A DNA stretch of 64,000 bases from contig ONIM01000011.1 of assembly GCA_900317885.1 (NCBI GenBank), positions 1-64,000 of the forward strand, written 5' to 3'. Positions within the stretch are counted from its first letter, which is position 1, and every line of letters starts with the position of its first letter. Under the pieces are notes generated by a model. It saw only the letters and a program-made list of their open reading frames with translations, made no database searches and was not told where the DNA came from. This stretch comes from an uncultured Bacteroidales bacterium (GTDB lineage Bacteria > Bacteroidota > Bacteroidia > Bacteroidales > Paludibacteraceae). Below, one piece after another: positions 1 through 8,004 of this stretch. Made by a program: the position numbers and the translations under genes.

Positions 1-2
1 GT

Positions 3-884
3 AAAAAAGTCCTCATGACGACCGACATGCTCCTCGAAGGCGTGCATTTCAACCTCGAGTATGTACCTCTCAAGCACCTTGGTTACAAGGCGGCAGTAGT
101 CAATTTCTCGGATATCTACGCCATGAACGGTACGCCGACCCAGATCACGGTCTCGCTCGGTATATCCAAGCGTTTCTCCGTCGAAGATATCGAAGCACTC
201 TATGCCGGTATCCGTCTGGCGTGCGAGCGCTATAACGTCGATCTCGTCGGTGGAGACACCTGTGCATCCATGACCGGACTCACGATCTCCATCACCTGTC
301 TCGGAACCGCGGCAGCCAAGGATATCGTCTATCGCAACGGCGCCAAACTGAACGACCTAATCTGCGTCTCCGGCAACCTCGGAACCGCCTATATGGGTCT
401 CCAGCTCCTCGAACGGGAACGTCTGGCGAACGCAGAGCAACCGGATTTTGCGGGAAAAGAATATTTGTTGGAAAGACAGTTGAAGCCCGAGGCCCGTAGG
501 GACATCTTGGAATCCCTTCGCAAAGCCGGCGTCAAGCCGACGGCGATGATGGATATCTCCGACGGTCTATCCTCAGAACTCATGCATATCTGCTCGCAAT
601 CGAAAGTGGGTTGCTGTATCTACGAGGATAAACTGCCTATCGACTACGAAGCAGCTGCGCTGGCCGAAGAGATGAACCTCAATATCGTCACTTGCGCCCT
701 CAACGGCGGCGAAGACTACGAACTCCTCTTTACCTGTTCGCTCGACGACTACGAGAAACTCATCCCCGTGGACGACCTCTATATCATCGGGCATATTACC
801 AAACCCGAATACGGCTGCAATCTCATCGGCCGCAACGGCGAAGAATTACCCCTCAAAGCACAAGGTTGGAATGCATTCGATTAA
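3..884 (+). CDS. thiL: Thiamine-monophosphate kinase, 5' partial
   Basis: ThiL phosphorylates thiamine monophosphate to thiamine pyrophosphate with ATP in the cytosol. The reading frame is open from base 3, and the visible protein starts just before the TTDMLLEGVHF motif, so roughly the first 40-50 residues lie outside the window. Family motifs follow in order: VNFSDIYAMNGTP (metal-binding aspartate), VGGDTCAS, MDISDGLSSEL and GGEDYELLFT. The 293 visible residues plus the missing start fit the usual length of about 340. The stop codon overlaps the kdsC start by 14 bp, so the two are probably translated together. The internal ATG at base 15 is inside the conserved core and is not the true start. 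Identification is secure. Confidence 0.93.
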   Translation, partial: KKVLMTTDMLLEGVHFNLEYVPLKHLGYKAAVVNFSDIYAMNGTPTQITVSLGISKRFSVEDIEALYAGIRLACERYNVDLVGGDTCASMTGLTISITCLGTAAAKDIVYRNGAKLNDLICVSGNLGTAYMGLQLLERERLANAEQPDFAGKEYLLERQLKPEARRDILESLRKAGVKPTAMMDISDGLSSELMHICSQSKVGCCIYEDKLPIDYEAAALAEEMNLNIVTCALNGGEDYELLFTCSLDDYEKLIPVDDLYIIGHITKPEYGCNLIGRNGEELPLKAQGWNAFD

Positions 885-1395
885 ATTGTTCTTGACCGAC
901 GTAGATGGTTGCCTCACGGACGGCGGCATGTATTACTCCGCCGAAGGCGAAGTGCTCAAGCGTTTCTGTGTCTATGACGGCATGGGCATGGTCTGTCTCC
1001 AGCAGGCAGGCATCCCTTGCGGTATCCTCACTTCCGAGAACTCGCCAGTCGTCAAAGCCCGCGCGGAGAAACTCAAACTCCGCTACCTCTACCTCGGCGT
1101 CGGCTCCAAAGTCAACCCGAATTGCCTGACGAAATTACAGGCAGCTTCGGAGATATGCGCCCAACTCGGCATCACCCTCGATGAGGTCTGCTTCGTCGGC
1201 GATGACATCAACGATGTAGAACTCCTCTCGGCGGTCGGCTACCCCTGTTGCCCGCCCAACGCCCGCCCCGAAGTCAAAGCCGTCACACGCGCTTCCGGAG
1301 CAAAAAATGACATACAAATCCTTGCCACCCCGGGAGGACAAGGAGCCATCCGCGAGATTGCGGACCAAATATTGAAAGAAATAAGTCAAAAATAA
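871..1395 (+). CDS. kdsC: KdsC-like Kdo-8-phosphate phosphatase (HAD family)
   Basis: This 174-residue HAD-superfamily phosphatase is expected to hydrolyse 3-deoxy-D-manno-octulosonate 8-phosphate to Kdo for LPS core synthesis. The nucleophile motif is LTDVDGCLTDGG, with D10 and D12 as nucleophile and acid/base. The metal-binding motif GDDINDVELL is near residue 110. There is no cap domain, and the length matches the tetrameric KdsC family. It overlaps thiL by 14 bp and lies two genes upstream of the arabinose-5-phosphate isomerase gene, which catalyses the first step of the same pathway. A phosphatase acting on another nine- or eight-carbon acid phosphate (sialic-acid type) cannot be excluded, but the Kdo partner favours KdsC. 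Confidence 0.85.
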   Translation: MHSIKLFLTDVDGCLTDGGMYYSAEGEVLKRFCVYDGMGMVCLQQAGIPCGILTSENSPVVKARAEKLKLRYLYLGVGSKVNPNCLTKLQAASEICAQLGITLDEVCFVGDDINDVELLSAVGYPCCPPNARPEVKAVTRASGAKNDIQILATPGGQGAIREIADQILKEISQK

Positions 1396-1399
1396 GTGT

Positions 1400-1454
1400 C
1401 CAATCGAATACTCATCGTATGCTCATCGAATGCCCATCGTATGCTCCATACGAC
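1400..1454 (+). repeat. 11-bp tandem repeat between kdsC and ispD
   Basis: About five imperfect copies of an 11-bp unit (ctcatcgwatg) fill most of the 85-bp gap between the kdsC stop and the ispD start. Units differ by one to three bases. Nothing else recognisable lies in the gap apart from an A-rich stretch before the ispD ATG. Confidence 0.8.
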
Positions 1455-1480
1455 GTTAGACCAAGGAAAGTACAAAAACA

Positions 1481-2206
1481 ATGAGAAATATAGCGGTTAT
1501 ATTAGCCGGAGGAATTGGCAGTAGAGTGGGGGGAGAAACCCCGAAACAACTCTTGCCTCTTGCCGACGGACGCTCTATCTTGGAGCATTCCATCGATGCC
1601 TTTGAGGCCTCGCCGTGCATCGACGAAATCGCTGTTGTCATGCACCCTGACCATATTTCTTTCTTACAAAAATTATGCAATTCTAACCACTGGCAGAAAC
1701 TGACAAAAATCATCCCCGGCGGCGCCGAACGATGGGAATCATCCTATAACGCCATCAAAGCATTTACCTCATCTTCCCCCCTCCACGAGGGCATCGAGTG
1801 TAGCATCTTGCTCCACGACGCCGCGCGGCCGTTTGTCTCCCGGCGCATCATCGCTGATGTCTGCCAAGCCCTTGAGACCCACGAAGCCGTCACGGTTGCG
1901 GTTCCGGTAACAGATACTCTCTATCGGACGGAAGACAACCAAGTGCAGGAGATACCGGATAGAAAAACCTTCATGCGTGCGCAAACCCCGCAGGCTTTCC
2001 ATCTCTCCACCATCGCTGAAGCTTTTCAGAAAATGGTGGCTTCCATCTCTCTCCCCCTTTCTTCCCCCCTCCATGGGGGGACCGAGAGGGGCATCCCTAC
2101 AGACGATGTAGCGGTCCTGAAGTCGTACAGTCCCGGCACCCCCATCTTCATCGTCCCCGGCGAGGAAACCAACAAGAAAATTACATACCCCGAAGATATT
2201 AAATAA
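1481..2206 (+). CDS. ispD: 2-C-methyl-D-erythritol 4-phosphate cytidylyltransferase
   Basis: IspD couples CTP to MEP, making CDP-ME in the non-mevalonate isoprenoid pathway. The CTP-binding loop ILAGGIGSRVGGETPKQLL is at residues 8-26, followed by the family signatures LLHDAARPFV and VPVTDTLYR. At 241 residues it is slightly long, because two C-rich/G-rich repeat cassettes are embedded in frame: one encodes SSPLHEGIE before the HDAARP motif, the other encodes SLPLSSPLHGGTERG near residues 190-204. Neither belongs to the conserved core. The ATG at 1481 follows an A-rich leader. ATP- or CTP-dependent sugar transferases of the same fold are less likely given the HDAARPF motif. Confidence 0.92.
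   Translation: MRNIAVILAGGIGSRVGGETPKQLLPLADGRSILEHSIDAFEASPCIDEIAVVMHPDHISFLQKLCNSNHWQKLTKIIPGGAERWESSYNAIKAFTSSSPLHEGIECSILLHDAARPFVSRRIIADVCQALETHEAVTVAVPVTDTLYRTEDNQVQEIPDRKTFMRAQTPQAFHLSTIAEAFQKMVASISLPLSSPLHGGTERGIPTDDVAVLKSYSPGTPIFIVPGEETNKKITYPEDIK
1773..1792 (+). repeat. C/G-rich palindromic cassette inside ispD, copy 1
   Basis: A run of C and T is followed by a G-rich run, with a core CCCTC-CAC-GAGGG hairpin (1779-1791) of 5-bp stem and triloop. It is in frame within ispD and resembles the larger copy at 2050-2092. Confidence 0.6.
2050..2092 (+). repeat. C/G-rich palindromic cassette inside ispD, copy 2
   Basis: A pyrimidine-rich left half is followed by a G-rich right half, with a core CCCCCC-TCCAT-GGGGGG pairing. 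The cassette is in frame and encodes a Ser/Pro/Gly-rich loop absent from typical IspD proteins. Related copies are at 1773, 2926, 29788, 36251 and 36316. Confidence 0.7.
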
Positions 2207-2212
2207 CACGAT

Positions 2213-3214
2213 ATGCAATCGCAAGAAATCATTAACCGAGCTGTTGAATGTCTGCAATGCGAAGCGGCGGCTATTCAAGCGCTCATCCCGCGTTTGGACG
2301 AGAACTTCCTCCGCGCGGTACAACTCATCCGTGACTGCAAGGGAAAGATTGTCGTTACCGGTGTCGGCAAGTCCGGACACATCGGTTCCAAGATTGCCGC
2401 TACCCTGGCTTCCACCGGTACACCGGCATTCTTCCTCAATCCCCTTGATGCCTACCATGGTGACTTGGGAATGCTCGGTCCCGACGATCTCGTTTTGGCA
2501 ATCTCCTATTCCGGTGCAACAGAGGAACTCCTGCGTTTCTTGCCGCTTATTCAGGCGAAACGGATTACCATCATCGGTATGTCTTCTAATCCGTCCTCGC
2601 TCTTGGCTCAGTATGCTGCTGTGCATCTGAATATAGCCGTAGAGCGCGAAGCGGATCCGCTCAACCTCGTGCCGACATCCTCTACGACCGTCACGCTGGC
2701 GCTCGGTGACGCACTCGCTTGTGCCCTCATAGAAGCGGCACATTTCCAGCCTTCCGACTTTGCAATGCTCCATCCCGGAGGCGATCTTGGACGCAAACTG
2801 CTGGCGAAAGTGGAAGATGTTATGGTTAAGGAGAACCTGCCTCTCCTCACACCGGAAATGCCGATGAAAGAGGCGATTGAGATTGTCACCAACGGCAAAT
2901 TGGGCGTGGGTATCGTTGTGGAAAATCTCCCCTCCCTTCAGGGAGAGGATGGGGGTACGCTTCTCGGTATCATCACCGACGGCGATATCCGCCGCGCGAT
3001 GCAACGTCTTGGGCAATCCTTCTTCTCTACGCCTGTTTCGGACATTATGTCACGCAATCCCAAGACCATCCATAAGGATGCCAAGATTGTCGAGGCGGGC
3101 GAGATGATGAACCATCATTCCATCCACACATTGATTGTAGTGGACGAAGGATGCAAAGTTGTGGGAGTAGTCGATTCCTTCTCCTGCCTCCCCGGCACGC
3201 GGTTTTATCATTAA
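2213..3214 (+). CDS. kdsD: Arabinose-5-phosphate isomerase (KpsF/GutQ/KdsD family)
   Basis: This enzyme interconverts ribulose 5-phosphate and arabinose 5-phosphate, the first step of Kdo synthesis. The N-terminal SIS domain has the sugar-phosphate loop VTGVGKSGHIGSKIA (about residues 44-58) and the DAYHGDLGML motif. Two CBS domains follow from about residue 205. A C/G-rich repeat cassette (2926-2955) adds LPSLQGEDGG inside the first CBS domain. The protein ends in LPGTRFYH after the usual GVVDSFSC, an unusual short tail that directly abuts the RhuM-like gene one base downstream. Six bases separate it from ispD, so kdsC, ispD and kdsD are likely co-transcribed. Confidence 0.92.
   Translation: MQSQEIINRAVECLQCEAAAIQALIPRLDENFLRAVQLIRDCKGKIVVTGVGKSGHIGSKIAATLASTGTPAFFLNPLDAYHGDLGMLGPDDLVLAISYSGATEELLRFLPLIQAKRITIIGMSSNPSSLLAQYAAVHLNIAVEREADPLNLVPTSSTTVTLALGDALACALIEAAHFQPSDFAMLHPGGDLGRKLLAKVEDVMVKENLPLLTPEMPMKEAIEIVTNGKLGVGIVVENLPSLQGEDGGTLLGIITDGDIRRAMQRLGQSFFSTPVSDIMSRNPKTIHKDAKIVEAGEMMNHHSIHTLIVVDEGCKVVGVVDSFSCLPGTRFYH
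2926..2955 (+). repeat. C/G-rich palindromic cassette inside kdsD
   Basis: The core CTCCC-TTCA-GGGAG stem-loop (2932-2945) is followed by a GGATGGGGG tract. It is in frame in the first CBS domain and related to the ispD and argS copies. Confidence 0.65.
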
Positions 3215-3215
3215 A

Positions 3216-4244
3216 ATGAGCAAACAATTACAAATACATAACTCGACAGCGGAGTTCTTGATCTTCCAAGCCGAAGATAAGGCGGAGGGCATTCAAGTCT
3301 TCTACCAAGATGAGAATATCTGGGCAACCCAAGAGGTGATTGCCACGCTTTTTGATAAAGGCCGCTCCACAATAACCGAGCATCTGAAGAACATCTATCA
3401 GACAGGTGAGTTAGATGAAACGACCACATGTCGGAAATTCCGACACATGGGGTCCACAGGGCAAGAATATGAGACGAAATATTACAACCTCGATGCCATC
3501 ATTTCGGTTGGTTATCGTGTTAATTCGGTTCGTGCGACACAGTTTCGCCGTTGGGCTACAAGTGTGTTGAAACAATTTGCGTTGCGGGGTTATGTGTTGG
3601 ATAGAAAACGCATGGAGAACGGAGCGTTTCTAAGCGAAGATTATTTCGAGCACTTGTTGGCCGAGATACATGAGATCCGGCTTTCGGAACGCCGATTCTA
3701 TCAGAAACTGACAGACATCTATGCAACCAGTATGGATTATGACAAGGATTCGCCGATGACGCGGCAGTTCTTCCGAATGATTCAGAACAAGATGCACTAC
3801 GCGGTACATCAGCACACTGCAGCAGAACTGATTATGGAGCGAGCTAACGCAGAGAAGGAACACATGGGGCTGACGACATGGGAGAATGCGCCGGACGGTA
3901 AGATCGTGAAGACGGATGTGAGTATCGCGAAGAACTACCTGAAACAGAACGAGTTGGAGGATATGGGAAATATTGTTTCTGCGGTTTTGGACTTTGCTGA
4001 ATCACGTGCAAAACGACATATTCCGATGACGATGGAGGATTGGTCGAAGCGTATCGATGCGTATTTGAATAGTGATGAACGCCCATTGTTACAAGATGCA
4101 GGGAGTGTGAGCCACGAGCAAGCACAAGCATATGCGGAGACGGAGTTTGAAAAATATCGTGTCATCCAAGACAGATTGTTTGAGTCTGATTTTGACCGTT
4201 TCATGTTGCCGACTTTGCCGTTTGAGGGAGAGGATAAGGAATAA
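3216..4244 (+). CDS. RhuM family protein (virulence-RhuM domain)
   Basis: A 342-residue protein of the RhuM family, named after a Salmonella pathogenicity-island gene. Its biochemical function is not established. Family features are the EGIQVFYQDENIWATQ start, the helix-turn-helix-like segment IATLFDKGRSTITEHLKNI, the YNLDAIISVGYRVNS motif and RRWATSVLKQFALRGY. These resemble the N-terminus of phage KilA/Bro-type DNA-binding proteins. The ATG lies one base after the kdsD stop, yet the gene is unrelated to Kdo synthesis. RhuM genes often sit in mobile or restriction-modification-linked islands, so this one probably marks an insertion behind kdsD. No partner toxin or nuclease is visible. Confidence 0.85.
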   Translation: MSKQLQIHNSTAEFLIFQAEDKAEGIQVFYQDENIWATQEVIATLFDKGRSTITEHLKNIYQTGELDETTTCRKFRHMGSTGQEYETKYYNLDAIISVGYRVNSVRATQFRRWATSVLKQFALRGYVLDRKRMENGAFLSEDYFEHLLAEIHEIRLSERRFYQKLTDIYATSMDYDKDSPMTRQFFRMIQNKMHYAVHQHTAAELIMERANAEKEHMGLTTWENAPDGKIVKTDVSIAKNYLKQNELEDMGNIVSAVLDFAESRAKRHIPMTMEDWSKRIDAYLNSDERPLLQDAGSVSHEQAQAYAETEFEKYRVIQDRLFESDFDRFMLPTLPFEGEDKE

Positions 4245-4643
4245 ATAGGTAATGGATAGGGAATGCGTAGCAGATACCCACGGTAATGATTAAGAATGAC
4301 TAAGAATATGCAAGAACGACTAACGTTCAATTTTCGAACAACGTGTTCGAAAAAATAATATGAGATTTTGAGATTTTGAGACTTTGAAAGTCCCATAGTC
4401 CTAAAGTCTCAATATAAAAAAATGACATGACCACATTGACCATATTGACCGTTTGCATGAAATGGTCAAAACGGTCAAAACGGTCAGAGCAAATTTTAAA
4501 GCTGGATGACATCCGGCGGAAAGGAAGAAAAAATCGGGGTAACATCCCGCATAAAAGACATAGAGCCGGCATAAGATGCCGGAACAAAGGACAAAGAAAA
4601 ACAATAGACAAAGAAAGACAAAGAAAAATATAATAAAAGAGAT
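4245..4643. repeat. 399-bp non-coding stretch of hairpins and short tandem repeats
   Basis: No credible gene lies here. Direct repeats include gagatttt units of 8 bp near 4362-4386, tgaccacat-type 9-mers at 4426-4450 and ggtcaaaac 9-mers at 4464-4486. Four perfect or near-perfect hairpins have three-base loops: 4333-4351 (TTCGAACA/TGTTCGAA, 8-bp stem), 4501-4517, 4535-4549 and 4566-4582 (CCGGCAT/ATGCCGG). The last three share the pattern GC-rich arm, AT, three loop bases, AT, complementary arm, but the arm sequences differ. The segment ends in an A-rich leader before the next ATG. Confidence 0.75.
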
Positions 4644-6431
4644 ATGCAAGCAATTATTTTAGCGGCGGGTATGGGAAAGCGCCTCGGAGAATTGACGCAA
4701 GGAAATACGAAATGTATGATTCGTGTCGGCGGCGAGACGCTGATAGAGCGCGTGTTACGTCAATTGGATGCGCTTCATTTAAGTCGTATAATTATCGTAA
4801 TCGGTTATAAAGGCGCAGAGTTGCAAGAATACTTGGCTAATGTATCCGTTCAGACACCTTTAGTGTTTGTAGAAAATTCTATCTACGACAAGACGAATAA
4901 TATCTATTCTCTGTATCTGGCGAAGGATTACATGCGTGAGCAAGATACCTTGCTGTTAGAGTCAGATATAATCATAGAAGATGCCGTATTGAGCAAGTTG
5001 GTGCATCATCCATATCCTGATTTGGCTTTGGTAGATAAATACGAGAGTTGGATGGATGGTACTGTCGTGACGATAGATGAAGAAAATCGCATTCAGCGTT
5101 TTATTCCCAATAGCCAGTTCCGCTACGAAGAGATACCGGATTACTACAAGACGGTGAATATCTATAAGTTCTCGCAGGATTTTTCGGAGCATATGTATGT
5201 GCCGTTTTTGGAAGCTTATAGTTCGGCTTTGGGCAATAACGAGTATTACGAGCAGGTGTTGCGCGTGATCACAATGTTGGATAACTCGACGCTCCGTGCG
5301 CTACCTCTGGAAGGTGAACAATGGTACGAGATAGATGATATTCAGGATTTGGACATAGCAGAGTCTATCTTTACGGACAAGCAGTATGATTTGCTTTGCT
5401 CACGTTATGGCGGTTATTGGCGGTATCCGCATCTGTTGGATTTTTGCTATCTGGTAAATCCGTATTTCCCGAACCAGCGTCTGAGAGACGAGTTAGCAGC
5501 TAGTTTCGACCGCTTGTTGACGGAGTACCCGTCGGGTCAGAAAGTGAACAATCTGTTGGCAGCCAAAGATTTTGGCGTGAAGCAAGAGTATATTCTGGTG
5601 GGTAACGGAGCTGCTGAGTTGATCAAGGCGCTCACTACACAGATGTTGGGCAAGGCGGGAGTGATTCGTCCTACTTTTGAGGAATACCCGAACCGGTTGA
5701 TGCCGGAACAGATAGTGGCTTACGAACCGCAACGACCGGATTTCCGCTATACGGCAGATGATCTGATGGCCTATTTTGAGGATAAAAATATCTGGTCATT
5801 AGTACTGATCAATCCCGATAATCCGACAGGTAATTATATTCCTTATGAGGATTGCTTGCGTTTGGCACAATGGTGTAAGGAACGCGAGATTGTGCTGGTG
5901 ATAGATGAGAGCTTTATTGATTTCTCAAACGAACATCCGACTTTCCTGAACAATGCGTTATTGGCTCAAAACGACCATTTGGTGGTTGTAAAGAGTATCT
6001 CCAAATCGTACGGCGTCCCGGGTTTACGTTTGGGTATCTTAGCTACATCTAACCCAAGTCTGATGATGAACCTGCGCCACGAAATGAGTATATGGAACAT
6101 CAATTCGTTCGGTGAGTTCTTCTTGCAGATCTTAGGCAAGTACGAGAAGGCTTATGCACAAGCGATGGAGGCTTTCCGTGTGGAGCGAGGCCGTTTTGTA
6201 AAGGCATTGGAAGAAATACCGTATCTGCGTGTTTTGCCAAGTGAGGCGAACTATGTATTGTGCGAAGTGAAGGAGTGTTTCACACCTCGCGAGTTGGCTG
6301 TCCGTTTGTTGCGCGAGTATGGTATTTTGATTAAAGATTGTACGCAGAAATGTAATGGCAATTATGTCCGATTGGCTGTACGCGGCACGGCGGATAATAA
6401 CCGATTGATCGAAGCGTTAAAGGTATTATGA
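4644..6431 (+). CDS. Bifunctional LicC-like nucleotidyltransferase / CobD-HisC-like PLP enzyme
   Basis: Residues 1 to about 245 form a sugar-nucleotidyltransferase-fold domain of the LicC (CTP:phosphocholine cytidylyltransferase) type: AAGMGKRLGELT loop, K23 in NTKCMIRVGG, ESDIIIED at 106-113 and WYEIDDIQDL at 227-236. Residues about 255-595 form a fold-type I PLP enzyme of the HisC/CobD class: NPDNPTGN (390-397), D421 in DESFIDF, and K454 in SISKSYGVPG as the Schiff-base lysine. The natural reading is that the PLP half makes an amino-alcohol phosphate (by decarboxylating phosphoserine or phosphothreonine, or by transamination) and the other half activates it with CTP. The next genes include a LicD-like transferase. 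A phosphonate route (PntC-transaminase fusions) is an alternative, but no phosphonate genes are visible here. Confidence 0.82.
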   Translation: MQAIILAAGMGKRLGELTQGNTKCMIRVGGETLIERVLRQLDALHLSRIIIVIGYKGAELQEYLANVSVQTPLVFVENSIYDKTNNIYSLYLAKDYMREQDTLLLESDIIIEDAVLSKLVHHPYPDLALVDKYESWMDGTVVTIDEENRIQRFIPNSQFRYEEIPDYYKTVNIYKFSQDFSEHMYVPFLEAYSSALGNNEYYEQVLRVITMLDNSTLRALPLEGEQWYEIDDIQDLDIAESIFTDKQYDLLCSRYGGYWRYPHLLDFCYLVNPYFPNQRLRDELAASFDRLLTEYPSGQKVNNLLAAKDFGVKQEYILVGNGAAELIKALTTQMLGKAGVIRPTFEEYPNRLMPEQIVAYEPQRPDFRYTADDLMAYFEDKNIWSLVLINPDNPTGNYIPYEDCLRLAQWCKEREIVLVIDESFIDFSNEHPTFLNNALLAQNDHLVVVKSISKSYGVPGLRLGILATSNPSLMMNLRHEMSIWNINSFGEFFLQILGKYEKAYAQAMEAFRVERGRFVKALEEIPYLRVLPSEANYVLCEVKECFTPRELAVRLLREYGILIKDCTQKCNGNYVRLAVRGTADNNRLIEALKVL

Positions 6432-7327
6432 AAATAATAACAGACTTAGAGATAAAAGCATTGGATATCTCCCCACGCGAGTGTGTGGAATGGGTGCACG
6501 AGTCCTTTTGTATGAAATATGAGGCTCAGCTACCTGCTAAAATTAGCCTTCATCCACAAGGAACTGACTTTATCAACACGATGCCATGTCTGCTGCCGGA
6601 GTGTTATAACCGTTTTGGAGTAAAGGTAGTATCCCGAATTGCAGGAAATAAGCCCTCGTTGCATTCTGACCTTTTGCTTTATAATTCCAAATCAAGTGAA
6701 CTATTGTGTTTGATGGAGGCAAATTGGATAACACAGATGCGAACGGGAGCCGTAGCAGCTTTAGCGATAAAAACTTTACAAAAAACAAACGCATCGGTGT
6801 ATTCCTTTATCGGTTTGGGTAGTACGGCAGATGCAACGATGGCATGCTTACAAGCAATATTACCTACGGACAGACAATATACCATCCGTTTGAAGCATTA
6901 TAAAGATCAAGCAGAGCGGTTTGCTTCAAAATGGGCAAAGACTAATTACTCCTTTGTTACTGTTGACACAAATGAGCAATTATTGGATAATTGTGATGTA
7001 TTGGTTTCGGCAGTGACCGAAATGGCGGATTTGTTCTGCGCAGATGATACAAAGTATCCGGAGGGCATTTTACTCGTGCCAATACATACACGCGGATTCC
7101 AAAACTGTGATTTGTTCTTTGATCGCGTGTTTGCTGATGATAAGGGGCATGTGGAAGGATTTAAATACTTTTCTCAATTCAAAACATTTAATGAATTAAG
7201 TGAAGTTTTGATGGGAAAAATACAAGGACGTGAAAATGATAAACAGCGAATATTAGCATATAATATTGGTCTTGGGTTGCATGACGTATTATTTGCCACG
7301 AAAATTTATGAGAGATTTAGTCGTTAA
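6428..7327 (+). CDS. Ornithine cyclodeaminase / mu-crystallin family protein
   Basis: A 299-residue NAD(P)-dependent enzyme of the ornithine cyclodeaminase/mu-crystallin superfamily. Supporting features are FGVKVVSRIAGN with the conserved lysine, ANWITQMRTGAVAALA with the substrate-binding arginine, and a Rossmann segment YSFIGLGSTADATMACLQ. Members include cyclodeaminases, ketimine reductases, alanine dehydrogenases and SbnB, which acts on O-phosphoserine-derived substrates, so the substrate cannot be told from sequence. Its start overlaps the fusion gene by 4 bp (ATGA) and LicD follows, so it probably supplies or modifies the amino-alcohol precursor. Base composition is clearly A+T-richer than in the flanking housekeeping genes, which suggests transfer. 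Confidence 0.8.
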   Translation: MKIITDLEIKALDISPRECVEWVHESFCMKYEAQLPAKISLHPQGTDFINTMPCLLPECYNRFGVKVVSRIAGNKPSLHSDLLLYNSKSSELLCLMEANWITQMRTGAVAALAIKTLQKTNASVYSFIGLGSTADATMACLQAILPTDRQYTIRLKHYKDQAERFASKWAKTNYSFVTVDTNEQLLDNCDVLVSAVTEMADLFCADDTKYPEGILLVPIHTRGFQNCDLFFDRVFADDKGHVEGFKYFSQFKTFNELSEVLMGKIQGRENDKQRILAYNIGLGLHDVLFATKIYERFSR

Positions 7328-8000
7328 AATTTTAGTTAGAATTGGTTTATACAAGCCAATAGTAAATGTAATCAACCGCTTTAAGTTTATTGGACAAGCG
7401 CGGCGCGTTAGAAAACTCGGCTTAGAAACCTTACAGGAAGCTAATGCGGCCTGTGAAGAGGCTCATGTAATTATGTTTCCAGCATTCGGAACATTGTTGG
7501 GAGCTATCCGAGATCATGGTTTTATTTCATATGATTATGATTTGGATGTCGGTGTAGTTCCTGGAGTAACACCTGAGATGATGCATAGTTATATGGAGAA
7601 ACATGGATTTATTTTAAAAAGACAAACATATATTCCGAAAATTGGAGATGTGGTTACGGAGGAAACATATTATCGGAAGAATGTAGGATTGGACGTTTTT
7701 TATTATTTTGAACAAGGAAATGATTGGTATGCCTATTGTCCTAGAAAACATGAATTTAAGGATTGGAAGGTAGCTAATGTGACGGATGGGTTTCCTGTAG
7801 CTCGCTCATATGTCCAAAAATCAGAATTTGAGACTATAGAATTCTTGGGGATAAATATCAATGTTCCTCAAAAAGCGCACGAATGGCTTAAAGACATCTA
7901 TTCAGAATCGTACATGACTCCCATTAAAAATTGGGATGCAAAAGATTATAAAACACGCATAATACCAACTTCCGAGAGATGTTATAGACGTTATATTTAA
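7308..8000 (+). CDS. LicD-family phosphotransferase-like protein
   Basis: LicD proteins transfer phosphocholine or similar phospho-alcohols from a CDP donor to surface glycans. The family core is visible as FPAFGTLLGAIRDHGFISYD followed by YDLDVGV, the metal-binding acidic motif. The protein is about 230 residues. I chose the ATG at 7308, where MRDLVVKILVRIG begins and the overlap with the previous gene is 20 bp; upstream starts would overlap more. The fused cytidylyltransferase two genes upstream would supply the CDP-linked donor. The gene is strikingly A+T-rich. The acceptor glycan is unknown, but glycosyltransferase genes follow immediately. Confidence 0.82.
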   Translation: MRDLVVKILVRIGLYKPIVNVINRFKFIGQARRVRKLGLETLQEANAACEEAHVIMFPAFGTLLGAIRDHGFISYDYDLDVGVVPGVTPEMMHSYMEKHGFILKRQTYIPKIGDVVTEETYYRKNVGLDVFYYFEQGNDWYAYCPRKHEFKDWKVANVTDGFPVARSYVQKSEFETIEFLGININVPQKAHEWLKDIYSESYMTPIKNWDAKDYKTRIIPTSERCYRRYI

Positions 8001-8004
8001 ACTT

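Noticed and set aside
1400..1454. A CRISPR array at the 11-bp repeats
   Set aside because: Units are 11 bp with no spacers, and no cas genes are present.
1769..3016. A 415-codon open frame on the minus strand opposite ispD and kdsD
   Set aside because: Both plus-strand genes are well-recognised enzymes; the antisense product has no family features.
4245..4643. An insertion-sequence remnant
   Set aside because: No transposase fragment, no paired terminal inverted repeats and no target-site duplication were seen.
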